Of a stretch of DNA of 64,000 nucleotides, positions 46,993 through 58,425 are shown piece by piece (within the stretch, counting starts at the first letter, position 1; every line of letters starts with the position of its first letter). The DNA comes from Quisquiliibacterium transsilvanicum (GTDB lineage Bacteria; Pseudomonadota; Gammaproteobacteria; Burkholderiales; Burkholderiaceae_E). A model generated the notes under the pieces. It made no database searches. It was not told where the DNA came from and saw only the letters and a program-made list of their open reading frames with translations. The stretch is from contig NZ_JACHGB010000002.1 of the NCBI RefSeq assembly GCF_014202215.1, positions 372,001 to 436,000 on the forward strand, given 5' to 3'. Made by a program: the position numbers and the translations under genes.

Positions 46993-48347
46993 GCGAAGCA
47001 ATGGGCGCCACTGACTTCCGGGCCGCGCTCGCCGACGTGCGCGCGCAGGAAACCTGTTTTCACGGCCGGCACATCGAGCCGCAGATCTACGCGGGGCTCA
47101 GCTCGCCGGACGGCTGGCGGCTGAAGGACTACGAGGCGCGCGAGGGCTACCAGGCGCTGCGCAAGATCCTCGCGGAGGGCATCACCCCCGAACAGGTGAT
47201 CGCCGAGATGAAGGCGGGCGTGCTGCGCGGCCGCGGCGGCGCGGGCTTCCCCACCGGCCTGAAGTGGAGCTTCATGCCCAAGGGGCATCCGGGTCCGAAG
47301 TACCTGGTGTGCAACTCCGACGAGGGCGAACCGGGCACCTTCAAGGACCGCGACATCCTGCGGTACAACCCGCACATCGTCATCGAGGGAATGATCATCG
47401 CGGCCTACGCGATGGGCATCGGCACCGGCTACAACTACATCCACGGCGAGATCTTCGGCGCCTACGAGCGCTTCGAGGAAGCGCTCGAGGAGGCGAGGGC
47501 GGCGGGCTACCTGGGCGACCGCATCCTGGGTTCGGGCTTCTCCTTCCAGCTGCACGCCTTCCACGGCTACGGCGCGTACATCTGTGGCGAAGAGACCGCG
47601 CTGCTGGAGTCGCTCGAAGGCAAGAAGGGCCAGCCGCGCTTCAAGCCGCCGTTCCCGGCCAGCTTCGGCCTGTACGGCAAGCCCACCACGATCAACAACA
47701 CCGAGACCTTCGCCGCGGTGCCGTGGATCATCCGCAACGGCGGCCAGAAGTATCTCGAGGTCGGCAAGCCGAACAACGGCGGCACCAAGATCTTCTCGGT
47801 GTCGGGCGACGTGGAGCGGCCGGGCAACTACGAGATTCCGATGGGCACGCCGTTTGCGAAGCTGCTCGAGCTGGCCGGCGGAATGCGTCACGGCCGCAAG
47901 CTCAAGATGGTGATCCCCGGCGGCTCGTCCAGCCCGGTGATTCCCGGCGAGCAGATGATGACGGTCGACATGGACTACGACTCGATCGCCAAGGCGGGGT
48001 CGATGCTCGGCTCGGGCGCGGTGATCGTGCTCGACGAGACGCGCTGCGCGGTGAAGTCGCTGCTGCGGCTCTCGTTCTTCTACTTCGAGGAAAGCTGCGG
48101 GCAGTGCACGCCCTGCCGCGAGGGCACCGGCTGGATGTGGCGCATCGTCGAGCGCATCGAGCACGGCAAGGGCACCCCCGAAGACCTCGTCAAGCTCGGT
48201 GAAGTGGCCGACAACATCCAGGGTCGCACCATCTGCGCGCTCGGCGACGCCGCCGCAATGCCGGTGAAGGCCTTCCTGAAGCACTACTGGAACGAGTTCG
48301 AACACCACGTCGAACACCGGCGCTGCATCGTGCCGGCCTACGTCTGA
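46989..48347 (+). CDS. nuoF: NADH-quinone oxidoreductase subunit F
   Basis: A 452-residue subunit that binds NADH, FMN and one [4Fe-4S] cluster. Motifs are [16 protein letters not shown] (FMN/NADH), [17 protein letters not shown] and [11 protein letters not shown] with a distant Cys for the cluster. The ATG at 46989 overlaps the nuoE stop. Confidence 0.97.
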   Translation: MSEAMGATDFRAALADVRAQETCFHGRHIEPQIYAGLSSPDGWRLKDYEAREGYQALRKILAEGITPEQVIAEMKAGVLRGRGGAGFPTGLKWSFMPKGHPGPKYLVCNSDEGEPGTFKDRDILRYNPHIVIEGMIIAAYAMGIGTGYNYIHGEIFGAYERFEEALEEARAAGYLGDRILGSGFSFQLHAFHGYGAYICGEETALLESLEGKKGQPRFKPPFPASFGLYGKPTTINNTETFAAVPWIIRNGGQKYLEVGKPNNGGTKIFSVSGDVERPGNYEIPMGTPFAKLLELAGGMRHGRKLKMVIPGGSSSPVIPGEQMMTVDMDYDSIAKAGSMLGSGAVIVLDETRCAVKSLLRLSFFYFEESCGQCTPCREGTGWMWRIVERIEHGKGTPEDLVKLGEVADNIQGRTICALGDAAAMPVKAFLKHYWNEFEHHVEHRRCIVPAYV

Positions 48348-48406
48348 GCGCCAGGGCGCCCGGAATTCCAGTCAGACAAGACATAGCGGACAGACCGAGC
48401 CTGCAG

Positions 48407-50755
48407 ATGGTTGAACTCGAAATCGACGGCAAGAAGGTGGAAGTGCCCGAGGGCAGCATGGTGATGCATGCGGCCACGGAGCTGGGCATCTTCGTTCCGC
48501 ACTTCTGCTATCACAAGAAGCTGTCCATCGCGGCCAACTGCCGGATGTGCCTGGTCGAAGTGGAGAAGGCGCCCAAGCCGCTGCCGGCCTGCGCGACGCC
48601 GGTCGCGCCCGGAATGAAGGTCTGGACCGCCTCCGAGAAGGCGATCAAGGCGCAGAAGGGGGTGATGGAGTTCCTGCTCATCAACCACCCGCTGGACTGC
48701 CCGATCTGCGACCAGGGCGGCGAGTGCCAGTTGCAGGACCTTGCCGTGGGCTACGGCGCCTCGTCCTCGCGCTACACCGAGGCCAAGCGCGTGGTCTTCC
48801 ACAAGCCGATGGGCCCGCTGATCTCCGCCGAGGAGATGAGCCGCTGCATCCACTGCACCCGCTGCGTGCGCTTCGGCCAGGAGATCGGCGGCGTCATGGA
48901 ACTGGGCATGGGCAACCGGGGCGAGCACTCGGAGATCATGACCTTCCTCGGGACGTCGATCGACTCCGAGCTCTCCGGCAACATGATCGACATCTGCCCG
49001 GTGGGCGCGCTCACCTCCAAGCCCTTCCGCTACAGCGCCCGCACCTGGGAGCTGGCGCGCCGCAAGTCGGTGGCGCCGCACGATGCGCTCGGCTCGAACA
49101 TCATCGTCCAGATCAAGGGCGATCGCGTCAAACGCGTGGTGCCGCTGGAGAACGAGTCGGTCAACGAATGCTGGATCTCCGACCGCGACCGCTTCTCCTA
49201 TGAAGCCCTGAACTGCGAGGAGCGGCTGACCGCGCCGATGATCAAGCAGGACGGCCAGTGGCAGGAAGTGGACTGGCAGACCGCGCTGAACTACGCCGCG
49301 CATTCGCTCGCGCAGGTGCGCAGCGCCCGCGGCGCGGCGGCGATCGGCGCGCTGGCCTCGCCCACCGCCACGCTCGAGGAACTGCACCTGCTGGGCGCGC
49401 TGATGCGCGGCCTGGGCAGCGGCAACGTCGATTTCCGGCTGCGCCAGCGCGATTTCTCCGCGCAGGGCCGCACCGCTGGCGTGCCCTGGCTGGGAATGAA
49501 GATCGAGGAAGTGGGCACGCTCGACCGCATGCTGCTGGTCGGCTCCTTCCTGCGCAAGGATCATCCGCTGCTGGCCGCGCGGGTGCGCCAGGCGGTCAAG
49601 CGCGGCGCCCGCGTATCGGTGCTGCATGCCGCCGATGACGACCTGCTGATGCCGCTGGCGGCCCGCTCCATCGTGGCGCCCAGCCGCTGGGCGCAGTCGC
49701 TGGCCGGCGTGCTGGTCGCGGTGCTGCAGGCGCAGGACAAGCCGGCGTCCGCGGGCCTGGCCGGCGTGTCGCCGACCGACGACGAGCGGGCCATCGCGGC
49801 CAGCCTCGCCGACGGCGAGCGCAAGGCGGTTTTCCTCGGCAACGCCGCGGTGCAGTGCGACCGTGCCGGCATCGTCGCGCAGCTGGCGCAGGCGATCGCC
49901 GACGCCACCGGCGCGCGGCTGGGCTTCCTCGGCGAGGCCGCCAACTCGGTGGGCGGCTGGCTTGCCGGCGCGCTGCCGGCGGCCGACGGGCGCGACGCGC
50001 GGGCGATGGTCGCCGAGCCGCTGTCGGCCTACCTGCTGCTGGGCGCCGAGCCCTGGCTCGACCACGCCATGCCGCGCCCCGCGCGCGAGGCGCTCGCGAA
50101 GGCCGAGACGGTGGTGGCGCTGACCGCCTTCCGTTCGCCCGAGCTGATGGAACTGGCCGACTGCCTGCTGCCGATCGCTCCGTTCACCGAGACCTCCGGA
50201 ACCTTCGTCAACTGCGAGGGCCGGGCGCAATCCTTCAACGGCGTGGTGCGTCCGCTGGGCGAGACCCGTCCCGGCTGGAAGGTGCTGCGCGTGCTGGCCA
50301 ACGTGCTCGAGCTGCCGGGCTTCGACTTCGACACCTCGGAGTCGGTGCGCGCCAGCGCGCTGCAGGGCGACGTGGCCGCGCGCCTGGACAACCGCGTTGC
50401 GGTTGATCTGGCGGCGCTGACGCTGCAGCCGGCCGAGGCGCTTGCGGCCGGCACGCTGGAGCGGCTGGCCGACGTGCCGGTCTACTTCGCGGATCCGCTG
50501 GTGCGGCGCGCCGAGAGCCTGCAGCGCACGCGCGACGCGCGCGCCCCGCAGGCGCGGATGAGCGCCGCGACGCTGGCGTCGCTCGGGCTGTCCGCAGGCG
50601 AGCGCGTGCGCGTTGCCCAGGGCGGCGGCGAGGCCCTGGTCGAGGCGGCGCAAGACGACGCGGTTGCGGCGGGCGTGGTTCGCCTGGCCGCGGCGCATGC
50701 GAGCACCGCGGGGCTGGCGTCGATGTTCGGCGCGGTCACGGTCGCGCGGGCCTGA
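48407..50755 (+). CDS. nuoG: NADH-quinone oxidoreductase subunit G
   Basis: A 782-residue iron-sulfur subunit. The N-terminal [2Fe-2S] ferredoxin domain has [17 protein letters not shown]; next come the His-Cys cluster region [14 protein letters not shown], and [11 protein letters not shown] with CPVGAL. A molybdopterin-oxidoreductase-like domain without cofactor ligands fills the rest. The C-terminal third is Ala-rich. It follows nuoF after 59 bases. Confidence 0.95.
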   Translation: MVELEIDGKKVEVPEGSMVMHAATELGIFVPHFCYHKKLSIAANCRMCLVEVEKAPKPLPACATPVAPGMKVWTASEKAIKAQKGVMEFLLINHPLDCPICDQGGECQLQDLAVGYGASSSRYTEAKRVVFHKPMGPLISAEEMSRCIHCTRCVRFGQEIGGVMELGMGNRGEHSEIMTFLGTSIDSELSGNMIDICPVGALTSKPFRYSARTWELARRKSVAPHDALGSNIIVQIKGDRVKRVVPLENESVNECWISDRDRFSYEALNCEERLTAPMIKQDGQWQEVDWQTALNYAAHSLAQVRSARGAAAIGALASPTATLEELHLLGALMRGLGSGNVDFRLRQRDFSAQGRTAGVPWLGMKIEEVGTLDRMLLVGSFLRKDHPLLAARVRQAVKRGARVSVLHAADDDLLMPLAARSIVAPSRWAQSLAGVLVAVLQAQDKPASAGLAGVSPTDDERAIAASLADGERKAVFLGNAAVQCDRAGIVAQLAQAIADATGARLGFLGEAANSVGGWLAGALPAADGRDARAMVAEPLSAYLLLGAEPWLDHAMPRPAREALAKAETVVALTAFRSPELMELADCLLPIAPFTETSGTFVNCEGRAQSFNGVVRPLGETRPGWKVLRVLANVLELPGFDFDTSESVRASALQGDVAARLDNRVAVDLAALTLQPAEALAAGTLERLADVPVYFADPLVRRAESLQRTRDARAPQARMSAATLASLGLSAGERVRVAQGGGEALVEAAQDDAVAAGVVRLAAAHASTAGLASMFGAVTVARA

Positions 50756-50780
50756 GGCGCGGCAGGGAGAACAGGGAATC

Positions 50781-51854
50781 ATGGATCAGCTGCTGCTCTC
50801 GATCAACAGCACCGGCGAGTCGCTGCTCGGCGGCGCCTGGCCGGTCGTCTGGAACCTCGTCAAGATCATCCTGGTGGTGCTGCCGCTGATGGGCTGCGTC
50901 GCCTACCTCACGCTGTGGGAACGCAAGCTGATCGGCTTCATGCACATCCGCCTCGGGCCGAACCGCGTGGGGCCCGGCGGCCTGCTGCAGCCGATCGCCG
51001 ATGCGCTGAAGCTGATGCTCAAGGAGATCATTGTTCCGGCGCAGGCGAACAAGGTTCTGTACGTGCTCGCGCCGGTCATGACCATCACCCCGGCGCTCGC
51101 GGCCTGGGCGGTGATCCCCTTCGGGCCGGAGGCGGTGCTGGCCAACGTCAACGCCGGCCTGCTGCTGCTGCTGGCGATCACCTCGCTCGAGGTCTACGGC
51201 GTCATCATCGCGGGCTGGGCGTCCAACTCGAAGTACCCGTTCCTCGGCGCGATGCGCGCCGCGGCGCAGATGGTGTCCTACGAGCTTGCGATCGGCTTCG
51301 CGCTGGTGGTGGTGCTGATGGTGTCGGGCAGCCTGAACATGACCGAAATCGTGCTGCAGCAGGGCCGCGGCACCTTCGCCGAGATGAGTCTGTCCTTCCT
51401 GTCCTGGAACTGGCTGCCGCTGCTGCCGGTGTTCGTCGTCTACTTCGTGGCGGGCGTGGCCGAGACCAACCGCCATCCCTTCGACGTGGTCGAGGGCGAG
51501 TCCGAGATCGTCGCTGGTCACATGGTCGAGTACTCGGGCATGGGCTTCGCGGTGTTCTTCCTGGCCGAGTACGCCAACATGATCCTGATCTCGGTGCTGG
51601 CCGTGATCATGTTCCTGGGCGGCTGGTACCCGCCGATCGACGTGGCGCCGCTGAACTGGATCCCGGGCTGGATCTGGCTCGGCCTGAAGACCTTCTTCGT
51701 GGTGTCATTCTTCATCTGGTTCCGCGCGTCCTTCCCGCGTTACCGCTACGACCAGATCATGCGGCTGGGCTGGAAGATCTTCATTCCGGTGACGCTGGTG
51801 TGGCTTGTGGTGGTGGCGATCTGGATGCAGACGCCCTGGAACATCTGGAACTGA
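50781..51854 (+). CDS. nuoH: NADH-quinone oxidoreductase subunit H
   Basis: A 357-residue membrane subunit with eight or nine helices that connects the quinone site to the proton pumps. Family motifs [20 protein letters not shown] and [20 protein letters not shown] are present. The ATG at 50781 is preceded by AGGGA. Complete. Confidence 0.97.
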   Translation: MDQLLLSINSTGESLLGGAWPVVWNLVKIILVVLPLMGCVAYLTLWERKLIGFMHIRLGPNRVGPGGLLQPIADALKLMLKEIIVPAQANKVLYVLAPVMTITPALAAWAVIPFGPEAVLANVNAGLLLLLAITSLEVYGVIIAGWASNSKYPFLGAMRAAAQMVSYELAIGFALVVVLMVSGSLNMTEIVLQQGRGTFAEMSLSFLSWNWLPLLPVFVVYFVAGVAETNRHPFDVVEGESEIVAGHMVEYSGMGFAVFFLAEYANMILISVLAVIMFLGGWYPPIDVAPLNWIPGWIWLGLKTFFVVSFFIWFRASFPRYRYDQIMRLGWKIFIPVTLVWLVVVAIWMQTPWNIWN

Positions 51855-51876
51855 CGAGGGCAGGAGCTCTATAGCC

Positions 51877-52365
51877 ATGCAAGCAGTCAAGGAGTTCTTC
51901 CAGTCCTTCATGCTCCTCGAGATGCTGAGGGGCATGCGCCTGACCGGGCGCTACCTGTTCAAGCGCAAGATCACGATCCTCTATCCGGAGGAGAAGACGC
52001 CGATGTCGCCGCGCTTCCGCGGGCTGCATGCGCTGCGCCGCTACCCCAATGGCGAGGAGCGCTGCATCGCGTGCAAGCTGTGCGAGGCGGTCTGCCCGGC
52101 GCTGGCGATCACCATCGAGTCCGAAGTCCGCGAGGACGGCACCCGCCGCACCACCCGCTACGACATCGATCTCACCAAGTGCATCTTCTGCGGCTTCTGC
52201 GAGGAGTCCTGCCCGGTGGATTCGATCGTCGAGACCCACATCCTCGAGTACCACGGCGAGAAGCGCGGCGACCTCTACTTCACCAAGGACATGCTGCTCG
52301 CAGTGGGCGACCGCTACGAGAAGGAAATCGCGGCTGCCCGCGAGGCCGACGCGGCCTACCGCTGA
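51877..52365 (+). CDS. nuoI: NADH-quinone oxidoreductase subunit I
   Basis: A 162-residue subunit with two [4Fe-4S] ferredoxin motifs, [13 protein letters not shown] and [13 protein letters not shown], that hold clusters N6a and N6b. The amphipathic N-terminus ([17 protein letters not shown]) lies along the membrane arm. GGAG precedes the ATG at 51877. Confidence 0.97.
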   Translation: MQAVKEFFQSFMLLEMLRGMRLTGRYLFKRKITILYPEEKTPMSPRFRGLHALRRYPNGEERCIACKLCEAVCPALAITIESEVREDGTRRTTRYDIDLTKCIFCGFCEESCPVDSIVETHILEYHGEKRGDLYFTKDMLLAVGDRYEKEIAAAREADAAYR

Positions 52366-52397
52366 GACCCGGGAACGGACACGCCAGAGCACGGAAC

Positions 52398-53009
52398 ATG
52401 GACGCCAAGACCCTACTTTTCTACATCTTCGCCGCGATCGCGGTGGTGTCGGCGCTGCGCGTCGTCACTGCGCGCAACCCGGTGCACTCGGCCCTGTTCC
52501 TGGTGCTGACCTTCATCAACGCGGCCTGCATCTGGATGCTGCTCGAGGCCGAGTTCCTGGCGATCACGCTGGTGCTCGTCTACGTCGGCGCGGTGATGGT
52601 GCTCTTCCTGTTCGTTGTGATGATGCTCGACATCAACCTCGACAAGGTGCGCGAGGGCTTCTGGCGCAACCTCCCGGTGGCGGCCTTCGTCGGCGTGGTG
52701 GTGGTGCTGGAGCTTTCGGCGGTGCTGATCCACGCGTTCTCGGGCGTGAAGGCCTCCGACGCGCCGGTGCAGCCCGAGGGCTACAGCAACACCGAGGCGC
52801 TCGGCCAGCTGATCTACACCGAGTACGTCTACCCGTTCGAACTGGCCGCGGTTCTGCTGCTGGTGGCCATCGTCGCGGCGATCGCGCTGACCCTGCGCCG
52901 CCGCAAGGACGCCCGCTACACCGATCCCTCGAAGGCGGTCCGCACCAAGGCCGCCGATCGCATCCGTATCGTGAAGATGCCTGCGCAGCCCAAGGATTCC
53001 GCGCAATGA
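52398..53009 (+). CDS. nuoJ: NADH-quinone oxidoreductase subunit J
   Basis: A 203-residue membrane subunit with five helices, including [20 protein letters not shown] with the pi-bulge region of helix 3. The ATG at 52398 gives the normal start. The stop overlaps nuoK (ATGA). Confidence 0.95.
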   Translation: MDAKTLLFYIFAAIAVVSALRVVTARNPVHSALFLVLTFINAACIWMLLEAEFLAITLVLVYVGAVMVLFLFVVMMLDINLDKVREGFWRNLPVAAFVGVVVVLELSAVLIHAFSGVKASDAPVQPEGYSNTEALGQLIYTEYVYPFELAAVLLLVAIVAAIALTLRRRKDARYTDPSKAVRTKAADRIRIVKMPAQPKDSAQ

Positions 53010-53314
53010 CCCTCACGCTGGCTCACTACCTCGTGCTGGGCGCGATCCTGTTCGCGATCAGCGTCCTCGGCATCTTCCTGAACCGCCGCAACGTCATCAT
53101 CGTGCTGATGGCGATCGAGCTGATGCTGCTGGCGGTCAACCTGAACTTCGTCGCGTTCTCGCACTTCCTGGGCGACGCGGCCGGTCAGATCTTCGTCTTC
53201 TTCATTCTCACGGTGGCGGCCGCCGAATCGGCGATCGGCCTGGCGATCCTCGTCCTGCTGTTCCGCAACCTCGGCACCATCAACGTCGAGGATCTCGACG
53301 AGCTCAAGGGTTAA
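53006..53314 (+). CDS. nuoK: NADH-quinone oxidoreductase subunit K
   Basis: A 102-residue, three-helix antiporter-like subunit. The two conserved membrane Glu residues are visible in [15 protein letters not shown] and [13 protein letters not shown]. The ATG at 53006 overlaps the nuoJ stop. Confidence 0.96.
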   Translation: MTLTLAHYLVLGAILFAISVLGIFLNRRNVIIVLMAIELMLLAVNLNFVAFSHFLGDAAGQIFVFFILTVAAAESAIGLAILVLLFRNLGTINVEDLDELKG

Positions 53315-53319
53315 GGCGC

Positions 53320-55371
53320 ATGAAGACGGCCTATCTGCTCGCAGCCTTCGCGCCCCTGGTGGGCGCCGTCATTGCCGGCCTTTTCGGCCGGCAGGTCGGA
53401 CGCGCGGGCGCGCACACGGTCACCATCCTCGGGGTCGCGGTGTCGTTCGCGGCGTCGGTGTGGACCCTGCTCGACGTGCTCGCCGGCAACACCTTCAACG
53501 GCACGCTCTACACCTGGTCGGTGGTGGGCGACATCGGCTTCCAGGTCGGCTTCCTGGTCGATTCGCTGACCGCCACGATGATGTGCGTGGTCACCTCGGT
53601 GTCGCTGATGGTGCACGTCTACACCATCGGCTACATGAAGGACGATCCCGGCTACCAGCGCTTCTTCGCCTACATCTCGCTGTTCACCTTCTCGATGATG
53701 ATGCTGGTGATGGCGAACAACTTCCTGCAGCTGTTCTTCGGCTGGGAAGCGGTGGGCCTGGTGTCCTACCTGCTGATCGGCTTCTGGTACACGCGGCCGA
53801 CGGCCATCGTCGCCAACATGAAGGCCTTCCTGGTCAACCGGGTGGGCGACTTCGGCTTCGTGCTCGGCATCGGCCTGGTGCTGGCCCACTTCGGCAGCCT
53901 GGACTACGCGCGGGTCTTCGAGGCGGCCCCCGGGCTGGCCGACAAGACCGTCGGTTTCGGGCTCTGGGGTCCGGACTGGTCGCTGCTGACGGTGGCCTGC
54001 ATCTGCCTGTTCATCGGCGCGATGGGCAAGAGCGCTCAGTTCCCGCTGCACGTCTGGCTGCCCGACTCCATGGAAGGCCCCACGCCGATCTCCGCGCTGA
54101 TCCACGCGGCCACGATGGTCACCGCGGGCATCTTCATGGTGGCGCGGATGTCGCCGCTGTTCGAGCTGTCCGACACCGCGCTCAGCTTCGTGATCGTCAT
54201 CGGCGCGATCACCGCGCTGTTCATGGGCTTCCTGGGCATCGTCCAGAACGACATCAAGCGCGTGGTCGCCTACTCGACGCTGTCGCAGCTGGGCTACATG
54301 ACGGTGGCGCTCGGCGCCTCGGCCTACAGCGTGGCCATCTTCCACCTGATGACGCACGCCTTCTTCAAGGCGCTGCTGTTCCTGGCCGCCGGCTCGGTCA
54401 TCATCGGCATGCACCACGACCAGGACATCCGCAACATGGGCGGGCTGCGCAAGTACATGCCCATCACCTGGCTGGTGTCGCTGGTGGGCTCGCTGGCGCT
54501 GATCGGCACGCCGTTCTTCTCCGGCTTCTACTCCAAGGACTCGATCATCGAAGCCGTGAAGTACGCCAACGTGCCGGGCGCGGGCTTTGCCTACTTCGCG
54601 GTGCTGGCCGGCGTGTTCGTCACCGCGTTCTACTCGTTCCGCATGTACTTCCTGGTCTTCCACGGCAAGGAGCGCTGGGGCTCGCATGCGCACGGCCACC
54701 AGGCGCAGGCGCACGATGCCCACGGACATGACGACCATGCCGACGACCATGGCCACGACGAGCATCACGGCCTGGCCCCCGGCCAGAAGCCGCACGAGTC
54801 GCCGCTGGTGGTGACGCTGCCGCTGGTGCTGCTCGCCATTCCGTCGGCGATCATCGGCGCGCTGACGATCGGCCCGATGGTGTTCGGCGACTTCTTCAAG
54901 GGCGTCATCCACATCGACGCCGCGCGCCATCCGGCGATGGCCGAGTTCGCCCAGCACTTCCACGGCTGGGCGGCGATGGGCATGCATGCCTTCGTGACGC
55001 CGGCCTTCTGGCTGGCGCTGGCCGGCGTGGCCTTCGCCTACTACTGCTACCTGATCAATCCGGCGCTGCCGGCGTCGATCAAGCGCTCGATGTCCGGCGT
55101 GCACGCGCTCCTCGACAACAAGTACTACCTCGACCGCTTCAACGAGGTCTTCTTCGCCGGCGGCGCGCGGCTGCTGGGCAAGGGTCTCTGGAAGGGCGGC
55201 GACCAGGCGCTCATCGACGGCCTGGCGGTCAACGGCAGCGCCCGCCTGGTGGGCTGGCTCGCATCGGTGGGCCGCCTGGTGCAGACCGGCTACATCTATC
55301 ACTACGCGATCGCGATGATCGTCGGGGTGGCCGCGCTGCTCTGGTGGTTCGTGCCGCTGATCAAGCGCTGA
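53320..55371 (+). CDS. nuoL: NADH-quinone oxidoreductase subunit L
   Basis: A 683-residue antiporter-like proton-pumping subunit with the long lateral helix at its C-terminus. The conserved Glu and Lys lie in LFFGWEAVGLVSYLLIGFWY and MGKSAQFPLHVWLPDSMEGP. Around residues 452-485 a His-rich loop (GSHAHGHQAQAHDAHGHDDH and on) carries about a dozen His, in a segment exposed between helices. It starts six bases after nuoK. Confidence 0.97.
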   Translation: MKTAYLLAAFAPLVGAVIAGLFGRQVGRAGAHTVTILGVAVSFAASVWTLLDVLAGNTFNGTLYTWSVVGDIGFQVGFLVDSLTATMMCVVTSVSLMVHVYTIGYMKDDPGYQRFFAYISLFTFSMMMLVMANNFLQLFFGWEAVGLVSYLLIGFWYTRPTAIVANMKAFLVNRVGDFGFVLGIGLVLAHFGSLDYARVFEAAPGLADKTVGFGLWGPDWSLLTVACICLFIGAMGKSAQFPLHVWLPDSMEGPTPISALIHAATMVTAGIFMVARMSPLFELSDTALSFVIVIGAITALFMGFLGIVQNDIKRVVAYSTLSQLGYMTVALGASAYSVAIFHLMTHAFFKALLFLAAGSVIIGMHHDQDIRNMGGLRKYMPITWLVSLVGSLALIGTPFFSGFYSKDSIIEAVKYANVPGAGFAYFAVLAGVFVTAFYSFRMYFLVFHGKERWGSHAHGHQAQAHDAHGHDDHADDHGHDEHHGLAPGQKPHESPLVVTLPLVLLAIPSAIIGALTIGPMVFGDFFKGVIHIDAARHPAMAEFAQHFHGWAAMGMHAFVTPAFWLALAGVAFAYYCYLINPALPASIKRSMSGVHALLDNKYYLDRFNEVFFAGGARLLGKGLWKGGDQALIDGLAVNGSARLVGWLASVGRLVQTGYIYHYAIAMIVGVAALLWWFVPLIKR

Positions 55372-55390
55372 GCAGGAAACCCGTCAAGTC

Positions 55391-56884
55391 ATGAGTTCCG
55401 CTACCTCCATGTTCCCGTACCTCAGCGCCGCCATCTGGATTCCGATCCTGTTCGGTTTCCTGGTGCTGCTCGTCGGCAATGACCGCAACGCCGGCACCGT
55501 CCGCCTGCTCTCGCTGGTCGGCGCGCTGGCGGGCTTCGCCGCGACGATCCCGCTGTTCACCCGCTTCGACCGCGGCACCGCCGACTTCCAGTTCGTCGAG
55601 AGCACCCCCTGGATCGAGCGCCTGTCGGCGAACTACCATCTCGGCGTCGACGGACTCTCCGTCTGGTTCGTGCTGCTGACGGCGTTCATCACGATCTTCG
55701 TCGTGATCGCCGCCTGGGAGGTGATCCAGGAGAAGGTGGCGCAGTACATGGCCTGCTTCCTGATCCTCTCGGGGCTGATGATCGGGGTGTTCGCGGCCCT
55801 CGACGGGCTGCTGTTCTACGTGTTCTTCGAGGCCACGCTGATCCCGATGTACATCATCATCGGCGTCTGGGGCGGCCCCAACCGGGTCTACGCGGCCTTC
55901 AAGTTCTTCCTGTACACGCTGCTGGGCTCGCTGCTCACGCTGGTCGCGCTGATCTACCTGTACCTGCAGTCGGGCTCTTTCGCGATCGCCGACTGGCACG
56001 CGCTGCCGCTGTCGATGGACGAGCAGATCCTGATCTTCCTTGCCTTCCTGCTGGCGTTCGCGGTGAAGGTGCCGATGTGGCCGGTGCACACCTGGCTGCC
56101 CGACGCTCACGTCGAGGCGCCCACCGGCGGCTCGGTGGTGCTGGCCGCCATCATGCTGAAGCTGGGCGCCTACGGCTTCCTGCGGTTCTCGCTGCCGATC
56201 GCACCGGACGCCAGCCATGAGCTGTCCTGGCTGATGATCGCGCTGTCGCTGGTGGCGGTGGTCTACATCGGCCTCGTCGCCCTGGTGCAGGCGGACATGA
56301 AGAAGCTGGTGGCCTACTCGTCGATCGCCCACATGGGATTCGTGACGCTGGGCTTCTTCATGTTCAACCAGCTGGCAGTGCAGGGCGCGATCGTGCAGAT
56401 GATCTCGCACGGTTTCGTCTCGGCCGCGATGTTCCTGTGCATCGGCGTGATGTACGACCGCGTGCACTCGCGCCAGATCGCCGACTACGGCGGCGTGGTC
56501 AACACCATGCCGAAGTTCGCCGCGCTCTTCATGCTGTTCACGATGGCCAACGCCGGCCTGCCGGCCACCTCCGGCTTCGTCGGCGAGTTCATGGTCATCC
56601 TGGGCGCGGTCCAGTACAACTTCTGGATCGCCTTCGCGGCGGGCAGCACGCTGATCTTCGGCGCGGCCTACTCGCTGTGGATGTACAAGCGGGTGATCTT
56701 CGGTGTGATCGCCAACGACCACGTCCGTGACCTGAAGGACGTGAACCGCCGAGAATTCTGGATGCTGGCCGCGCTCGCAATCGCGGTGCTCTGGATGGGT
56801 CTGTACCCCCGGCCCGTCACCGACATGACCGACCTCTCGGTGGCGAAGCTGCTCGAGCACGTGGCCGTCTCCAAGATCAAGTAA
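55391..56884 (+). CDS. nuoM: NADH-quinone oxidoreductase subunit M
   Basis: A 497-residue antiporter-like pump subunit with about 14 helices. Key segments are FFEATLIPMYIIIGVWGG (conserved Glu) and AVKVPMWPVHTWLPDAHVEA (conserved Lys). Complete; 20-base gap from nuoL. Confidence 0.97.
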   Translation: MSSATSMFPYLSAAIWIPILFGFLVLLVGNDRNAGTVRLLSLVGALAGFAATIPLFTRFDRGTADFQFVESTPWIERLSANYHLGVDGLSVWFVLLTAFITIFVVIAAWEVIQEKVAQYMACFLILSGLMIGVFAALDGLLFYVFFEATLIPMYIIIGVWGGPNRVYAAFKFFLYTLLGSLLTLVALIYLYLQSGSFAIADWHALPLSMDEQILIFLAFLLAFAVKVPMWPVHTWLPDAHVEAPTGGSVVLAAIMLKLGAYGFLRFSLPIAPDASHELSWLMIALSLVAVVYIGLVALVQADMKKLVAYSSIAHMGFVTLGFFMFNQLAVQGAIVQMISHGFVSAAMFLCIGVMYDRVHSRQIADYGGVVNTMPKFAALFMLFTMANAGLPATSGFVGEFMVILGAVQYNFWIAFAAGSTLIFGAAYSLWMYKRVIFGVIANDHVRDLKDVNRREFWMLAALAIAVLWMGLYPRPVTDMTDLSVAKLLEHVAVSKIK

Positions 56885-56890
56885 GACGAA

Positions 56891-58363
56891 ATGGAAAAGC
56901 TCAACCTCCTCGCGGCCCTTCCCGAGATCGTCCTGCTGGTCGCGGCCTGCGTCGTGCTGCTGGCCGACGTGCTCTCCGAACGACTGAAGCAGGCGATCGG
57001 CATCGACCGGCTGGCGCTGCTGGCGGTGCTGGTCACCTTCGTCTTCGTCTTCATGCAGCTGGGGTCGCCCACGCAGTACGCCTTCAACGGCATGTACGTC
57101 GCCGACGGCCTCGCGCTGCTGCTGAAGCTGTTCGCCTGCGTCGCGGTGGCGGCCAGCCTGGTCTATGCCCGCCGCTACCTGCGCGATCGCGAGATGTACC
57201 GGGGCGAGTTCTACGCGCTGGCGCTGTTCGCGCTGCTCGGCCAGATGGTGATGATCTCGGCGAACAACCTGCTGGTGGTCTACGTCGGGCTGGAGCTGAT
57301 GTCGCTGTCGCTGTACGCGCTGGCCGCGATGCGCCGCGATCATGCGGCGTCCACCGAGGCGGCGATGAAGTACTTCGTGCTCGGCGCGCTGGCCTCGGGC
57401 TTCATGCTCTACGGCATGTCGATGATCTACGGCGGCACCGGCAGCCTGGCCTTGCCCGAGATCGCGCGTGCGCTGAGCGCGTTCGACACCAACCGGCTGG
57501 TGCTGGTGTTCGGCGTGGTCTTCCTGGTGGCCGGCATCGCGTTCAAGTTCGGCGCCGTGCCCTTCCACATGTGGTTGCCCGACGTCTACCAGGGCACCCC
57601 GACCGCCACCACGCTGCTGATCGCCGGCGCGCCCAAGCTGGCGGCCTTCGCAATGGCCTTCCGCCTGCTCGCCGAGGGCCTGCCGGGCGTTGCCTTCGAC
57701 TGGCAGCAGATGCTGATCGTGCTCTCGGTGGCCTCGCTGGTGGTGGGCAACCTGGTGGCGATCGCGCAGCGCAACTTCAAGCGCATGCTGGCCTATTCGA
57801 CGATCGCGCAGGTCGGCTTCATTCTGCTGGGGCTCGCCACCGGAGTGGTTCCCGGGCAGGGCGATGCGGGCGCCGATGCGTACAGCGCGGCGATGTTCTA
57901 CGCGGTGACCTATGTGCTGACCACGCTCGGCACCTTCGGTCTGATCCAGGTGCTGGCGCGCAAGGGCTTCGAGGCGGAGGAAATCGAGGATCTGCGCGGG
58001 CTCAACCGCCGCAGCCCGTGGATGGCCTTCGTCGCGCTGATCCTGATGTTCTCGCTGGCGGGCATCCCGCCGACGGTTGGCTTCTACGCCAAGCTGGCGG
58101 TGCTGCAGGCGGTCGTGAACGCCGGCCACGTCTGGCTGGCCGTGGTGGCGGTGCTTGCGTCGCTGGTCGGCGCCTTCTACTACCTGCGGGTGGTGAAGAC
58201 GATGTACTTCGACGAGCCCACCGACCATGCGCCGATCGCGGCCGGCGGCGGTGCGCGCGCGGTGCTGGCAATCAACGGCGCGGCGGTGCTGCTGCTGGGC
58301 ATCCTGCCCTCGCCGCTGATGACCGCCTGCCTGAACGCGGTCCGCCAGGCGCTGTCGAGCTGA
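56891..58363 (+). CDS. nuoN: NADH-quinone oxidoreductase subunit N
   Basis: A 490-residue antiporter-like pump subunit. The segments [20 protein letters not shown] and [19 protein letters not shown] match the family. The last nuo gene, seven bases after nuoM. A small DUF2818 gene often found next in related genomes is absent; the NUDIX gene follows after 62 bases. Confidence 0.97.
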   Translation: MEKLNLLAALPEIVLLVAACVVLLADVLSERLKQAIGIDRLALLAVLVTFVFVFMQLGSPTQYAFNGMYVADGLALLLKLFACVAVAASLVYARRYLRDREMYRGEFYALALFALLGQMVMISANNLLVVYVGLELMSLSLYALAAMRRDHAASTEAAMKYFVLGALASGFMLYGMSMIYGGTGSLALPEIARALSAFDTNRLVLVFGVVFLVAGIAFKFGAVPFHMWLPDVYQGTPTATTLLIAGAPKLAAFAMAFRLLAEGLPGVAFDWQQMLIVLSVASLVVGNLVAIAQRNFKRMLAYSTIAQVGFILLGLATGVVPGQGDAGADAYSAAMFYAVTYVLTTLGTFGLIQVLARKGFEAEEIEDLRGLNRRSPWMAFVALILMFSLAGIPPTVGFYAKLAVLQAVVNAGHVWLAVVAVLASLVGAFYYLRVVKTMYFDEPTDHAPIAAGGGARAVLAINGAAVLLLGILPSPLMTACLNAVRQALSS

Positions 58364-58425
58364 GCGCCCTGGCGCGGGTCCGGTCGCTTCGTGCGTAGCT
58401 TCCCGAGCCCCGCCGGAGCGGCTTC

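Noticed and set aside
53311-58228. Very long open frames on the minus strand (663 and 955 codons) opposite nuoL, nuoM and nuoN
   Set aside because: They are rich in His, Arg, Gln and Val in the way expected of the antisense frame of GC-rich membrane protein genes, and the plus strand carries complete nuo genes.
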